Source: Modestobacter sp. VKM Ac-2985 (GTDB taxonomy: Bacteria > Actinomycetota > Actinomycetes > Mycobacteriales > Geodermatophilaceae). Taken from it: 64,000 bases of DNA. The stretch spans positions 747,070-811,069 of the forward strand of contig NZ_JAPVBI010000003.1 of NCBI RefSeq assembly GCF_026967925.1, given 5' to 3'. The translations under genes and the position numbers were made by a program. Under the pieces are notes generated by a model, which searched no databases, was not told the origin of the DNA, and saw only the letters and a program-made list of their open reading frames with translations. Of the stretch, positions 61,256 to 64,000 are shown piece after piece. Within the stretch, counting starts at the first letter, position 1, and each line of letters opens with the position of its first letter.

Positions 61256-63313
61256 TCAGTCGACCCGGGTCGCCTGCACGGTCAGCGGCTCGGCCGGGTC
61301 CGGCCCGGCCGAGCCGCCGTCGGAGCCTGCCGGCAGCGCGCCCGTCGCCGAGCTGTTCTGCGGGGTCGGCAGCCAGCGACCCCACCAGCGCAGCACGTGC
61401 TCGAGCCGTGCCTGGCGGTGCTTCGGCCGGCCGGACCGCGACAGCTCGTGCCCCTCCCCCGGGAACAACAGCAGCTCGGTGGGGACGCCGCGGCGCTTGA
61501 GCTCCACGTAGAGCCGGGTGCCCTGTTCCAGCGGGCAGCGCCAGTCCTCCTCCGAGTGGATCACCATCGTCGGCGTGGTGATCCGGTGCGCCGAGGCCAT
61601 GGGCGACTGTGCGGCGACGCGCTCGGGATCGGTGCCCACGTACTCGTCGGGGAAGAAGAACCCGATGTCGGAGGAGCCGACGAAGCTCACCGGGTCGTTG
61701 AACCCCCGCTCGCTGATGCCGGCGACGAACCGGTCGGTGCGGCCGAGCAGCAGCGTGGTCATGAACCCGCCGTACGAACCGCCCATCAGCCCGACGCGGG
61801 TGGCGTCCAGCCCCGGGTCGGCCAGCGCCGCGTCCAGGAAGGCGAGCACGTCGTCGGCGTCCAGCTCGCCCATGTGCTCCTTGATCACCCGCCCGTGCGC
61901 CTGGCCGTAGCCCGACGACCCGCGGGGGTTGCACATCAGCACGGCGTAGCCGGCCTCGACGTAGGCCTGGGTCTCGTCGAAGAGCGTCCAGCCGTACTGG
62001 CTGAACGGCCCGCCGTGCACGGTCAGCAGCACCGGGTGCGGCCCGGGACCCGGCGGCGTGGTGACCCAGCCGTGCACCGGGTAGCCGTCCGGCGCGGTGG
62101 CCGTCGTCTCGCGCATCCGGCGCAGCCGGCCGGTGGCCTGCAGCGGCGCACCGAGACCGGTGATCAGCCGGCGCCGTCCGGGGGTGAGCGCGATGAGCTC
62201 GCCCGCCGAGCGGTCGTGCGCGACGGTGGCGACGACGACGCCGCCCCCGGCACCGATCCCGCGGACGGTGTACTGCCCCTCGACCAGCGCCTCCGGCTCG
62301 CCACCGTCCAGCGGGACCCGCAGCAGCTCGACCGCCCCGCGCCGCTGGATCCCGATGAGGGCGGCACCCCCGGCCACCACGGTGGCCGGCGTCTCGTCGC
62401 CCCGGTCGTGCTCCTCCGGGTCGAGCAGCGGCACCACCGGCCCGCCGGCGGCATCGACCTTCGCCAGCGTGGTGTTGCGGCCGACGAAGTCCCGGCCCAG
62501 CGGGCCCAGGTCGGGGATCGCGGAGAGGTAGATCGTGCTGCCGGCCGGGTCGTCCGGGTCGTAGGCCGGGTGGGCGCAGGCGGACCGGGAGTCGGTGACC
62601 CGGCGCAGCCCACCGCCGTCGGGCCGGACGACGTACACGTCCGTGACCCGGTCGGTGTCCGCACCCTCGTGCCGCCCGGACACGAAGGCGAGCTCCGCGC
62701 CGTCCGGACGCCAGGCCACGTCGGTGTCGTCCACGTCTCCACCGGTGACCTGGAACGGCGTGGGCTGCTCGTCGGCGGTCTCGGCGGTGTCGGCCGGCAG
62801 GTCGACGACGAAGACGTGACTGCGGCGGTCGTTGGTGAACCCGACGCCGTCGGCCCGGTACGTCAGCGTGGTGATCAGCCGCGGGGGCTCCGCGCCCGGC
62901 GACACGTCCTCGTCGGTGCCGTACCGCCCCTGCTCGGGCACCCGCGCGGTGTAGGCCAGCCGGCAGGAGTCCGGCGACCACACCGGGGTGCCGGCGCCCA
63001 GGTGGTGGTCGGTCAGCCGCCGGGCCGTGCCACCGCCCACGGGCAGCACGTGCAGCTGCGGCCGCCCCTTCGGCTCGGCCGACAGGTAGGCCAGCCAGTG
63101 GCCGTCCGGGGAGAACACGGGCGCCGAGTCGTGGTGGCCGTGGGTGAGCGGTCGGGCCGGCGCCGAACCGTCGGTCGGGACGGTCCACAGCTGGCTGCGG
63201 TACTCGTCGGCCTCCAGGTCCAGCCGGCTGACGGCGACGACGGCGGTCGCCCCGTCCGGGGACACCGTCGGCACACCGGGCACGCGCAGCAGGGAGAGGT
63301 CGGTCGGCCGCAT
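61256..63313 (-). CDS. S9-family peptidase (acylaminoacyl-peptidase/prolyl oligopeptidase type)
   Basis: 685-aa serine peptidase. An N-terminal beta-propeller with repeated 'SPDG' blades ('PVFSPDGHWLAYLSAEPKG', 'PVWSPDSCRLAYTAR') covers the first ~420 residues. The catalytic alpha/beta-hydrolase domain follows with Ser 513 in 'GGSYGGFM', then 'IHSEEDWRCPLEQ' (Asp) and 'GEGHELSRSG' (His). It should cleave short oligopeptides in the cytosol. ATG 63313 has TAGCGT exactly 7 nt upstream and no Shine-Dalgarno. Confidence 0.93.
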   Translation of the reverse strand: MRPTDLSLLRVPGVPTVSPDGATAVVAVSRLDLEADEYRSQLWTVPTDGSAPARPLTHGHHDSAPVFSPDGHWLAYLSAEPKGRPQLHVLPVGGGTARRLTDHHLGAGTPVWSPDSCRLAYTARVPEQGRYGTDEDVSPGAEPPRLITTLTYRADGVGFTNDRRSHVFVVDLPADTAETADEQPTPFQVTGGDVDDTDVAWRPDGAELAFVSGRHEGADTDRVTDVYVVRPDGGGLRRVTDSRSACAHPAYDPDDPAGSTIYLSAIPDLGPLGRDFVGRNTTLAKVDAAGGPVVPLLDPEEHDRGDETPATVVAGGAALIGIQRRGAVELLRVPLDGGEPEALVEGQYTVRGIGAGGGVVVATVAHDRSAGELIALTPGRRRLITGLGAPLQATGRLRRMRETTATAPDGYPVHGWVTTPPGPGPHPVLLTVHGGPFSQYGWTLFDETQAYVEAGYAVLMCNPRGSSGYGQAHGRVIKEHMGELDADDVLAFLDAALADPGLDATRVGLMGGSYGGFMTTLLLGRTDRFVAGISERGFNDPVSFVGSSDIGFFFPDEYVGTDPERVAAQSPMASAHRITTPTMVIHSEEDWRCPLEQGTRLYVELKRRGVPTELLLFPGEGHELSRSGRPKHRQARLEHVLRWWGRWLPTPQNSSATGALPAGSDGGSAGPDPAEPLTVQATRVD

Positions 63314-63320
63314 GCCGGGC

Positions 63321-63326
63321 ACGCTA
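63321..63326 (-). promoter_or_regulatory. Candidate leaderless -10 box of the S9 peptidase gene (TAGCGT)
   Basis: TAGCGT on the minus strand with a 7-nt gap to ATG 63313. Confidence 0.5.
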
Positions 63327-63360
63327 GCCCAGCGCACGGCGGCGCAGATGATGAGCCCTG

Positions 63361-64000
63361 CTAAGGGGTGAGTGCTCCCGGGTCGCGCCGTTCGGCCCGG
63401 ATGCTGCGGACCAGGCCCAGCGCACCGAACATCGGCAGCACGGCGAGCAGCAGCAGACTGCGGTCCAGCCCGAGCACCTCGCCCGCACCGCCGACCACCG
63501 CCGAGCCCACCCCGCCGCCGACCAGGAAGACCAGGGTGGCGATGCCGAGCGCGACGCCACGCACCTCGTCGGGAACAGCGCCGCCGACCGCGGCCATCAG
63601 CGCCGGCTGGCCGAGCCCGAAGGCGACCGTCACCAGGACGACGGCCGTCACCAGGCCGGGGGCGGAACCAGCCGTGGCGCCGAGAGCAGCGACCAGCAGC
63701 GCGACGGTCGCGATGACCCCGGAGATGGCCAGCGACCGGGCGGGGCCGAGCCGGGCCAGCAGCGGGCCGGCCAGCCGCGGGGCGAGGAAGCCGGTGACCG
63801 CGCTGGGCACCAGCGCCAGGCCGATGTGCAGCGGCGTCCACCCCTCGCCCGCCAGCACGGCGGGGACGGCGATGAGCAGCGCGAACCAGGCGGCCGGGAC
63901 GGCGGAGGCGGCGAGCGCGCTGCGGACCACCACCGGCTCCCGGAGGACGGCCGTGGGCAGGAAGCCCTCCGGCCGGCGGCGCACCTGCGCGGCGACCGCC
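63361..64000 (-). CDS. MFS transporter, C-terminal part
   Basis: At least 213 codons, open to the window edge, stop TAG at 63363-63361. About six hydrophobic segments are seen ('SALAASAVPAAWFALLIAVPAVLAG', 'VIATVALLVAALGATAG', 'LVTAVVLVTVAFGLGQPALMAAVGG', 'LGIATLVFLVGGGVGSAVVGG'), the C-terminal half of a major facilitator. The basic 'RRRPEGFLP' before them is probably the central cytosolic loop. Drug-efflux type is possible; substrate unknown. Confidence 0.8.
   Translation of the reverse strand, partial: AVAAQVRRRPEGFLPTAVLREPVVVRSALAASAVPAAWFALLIAVPAVLAGEGWTPLHIGLALVPSAVTGFLAPRLAGPLLARLGPARSLAISGVIATVALLVAALGATAGSAPGLVTAVVLVTVAFGLGQPALMAAVGGAVPDEVRGVALGIATLVFLVGGGVGSAVVGGAGEVLGLDRSLLLLAVLPMFGALGLVRSIRAERRDPGALTP

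Overview
The window is about 72-74 % G+C. Its codons end almost always in G or C, GTG (and some TTG) starts are frequent, and genes are tightly packed with many ATGA/GTGA/TGATG overlaps. WhiA, RbpA, OpcA, a SufR-led suf operon and a RipA-like NlpC/P60 hydrolase next to MoxR place it in the Actinobacteria. The RbpA N-terminus and protein flavour fit Geodermatophilaceae (Geodermatophilus/Blastococcus/Modestobacter), but genus is an inference. The gene order largely repeats, inverted and with insertions, the Mycobacterium tuberculosis stretch uvrC-whiA-gap-pgk-tpi-secG-opcA-zwf-tal-tkt-ctaB-suf-echA-ABC-F-acn-ripA-moxR-DUF58-VWA (recalled, not searched). This is therefore mostly a conserved chromosomal core.

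Layout. 1-435: end of a quinone-oxidoreductase-type gene. 518-3620: moxR-DUF58-VWA operon. 3819-5249: secreted NlpC/P60 cell-wall hydrolase with a structured leader. 5580-8955: acyl-CoA synthetase, sirtuin and PAP2-type membrane phosphatase. 9226-13620: aconitase, an atypical SDR and a CbiX-like chelatase. 13628-20654: small membrane protein, rhodanese coupled to an NTF2-like protein, ABC exporter, enoyl-CoA hydratase, small HTH protein, ABC-F protein. 20808-22718: large polytopic membrane protein. 22888-29882: sufR-sufB-sufD-Rieske ferredoxin-sufC-sufS-sufU-sufT, read leftward. 29956-30464: a Clp ATPase gene reduced to its two ends. 30635-33138: ctaA, a VanZ-like gene and ctaB for heme A. 33461-40696: pentose-phosphate genes tkt, tal, zwf, opcA, pgl. 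40802-46535: gap-pgk-tpiA-lipoprotein-secG-rbpA read leftward. 46672-52439: uvrC-rapZ-yvcK-whiA plus a truncated GGDEF gene. 52703-64000: hydrolases, uvrA, amidase, MBL and VOC proteins, small hypotheticals, an S9 peptidase and the end of an MFS transporter.

How it fits together: central carbon flux (glycolysis trunk, pentose phosphate, aconitase), Fe-S assembly feeding aconitase and other Fe-S enzymes, heme A synthesis for cytochrome oxidase, excision repair (UvrA, UvrC) and envelope maintenance. No phage, transposase, CRISPR array, rRNA or tRNA was recognised.

Most unusual items: the Clp gene whose 36-codon head is joined out of frame to its last ~135 codons; a 51-bp relic of the MBL gene's 3' end downstream of the VOC gene; three long intergenic palindromes of unrelated sequence; a recurrent TANNNT -10 box 6-8 nt before start codons, implying many leaderless mRNAs; a SufR-type dyad overlapping promoter and start codon; a RapZ Walker A with Asn in place of Ser/Thr; and an SDR without the YxxxK catalytic pair. 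I found no convincing wholly new system.
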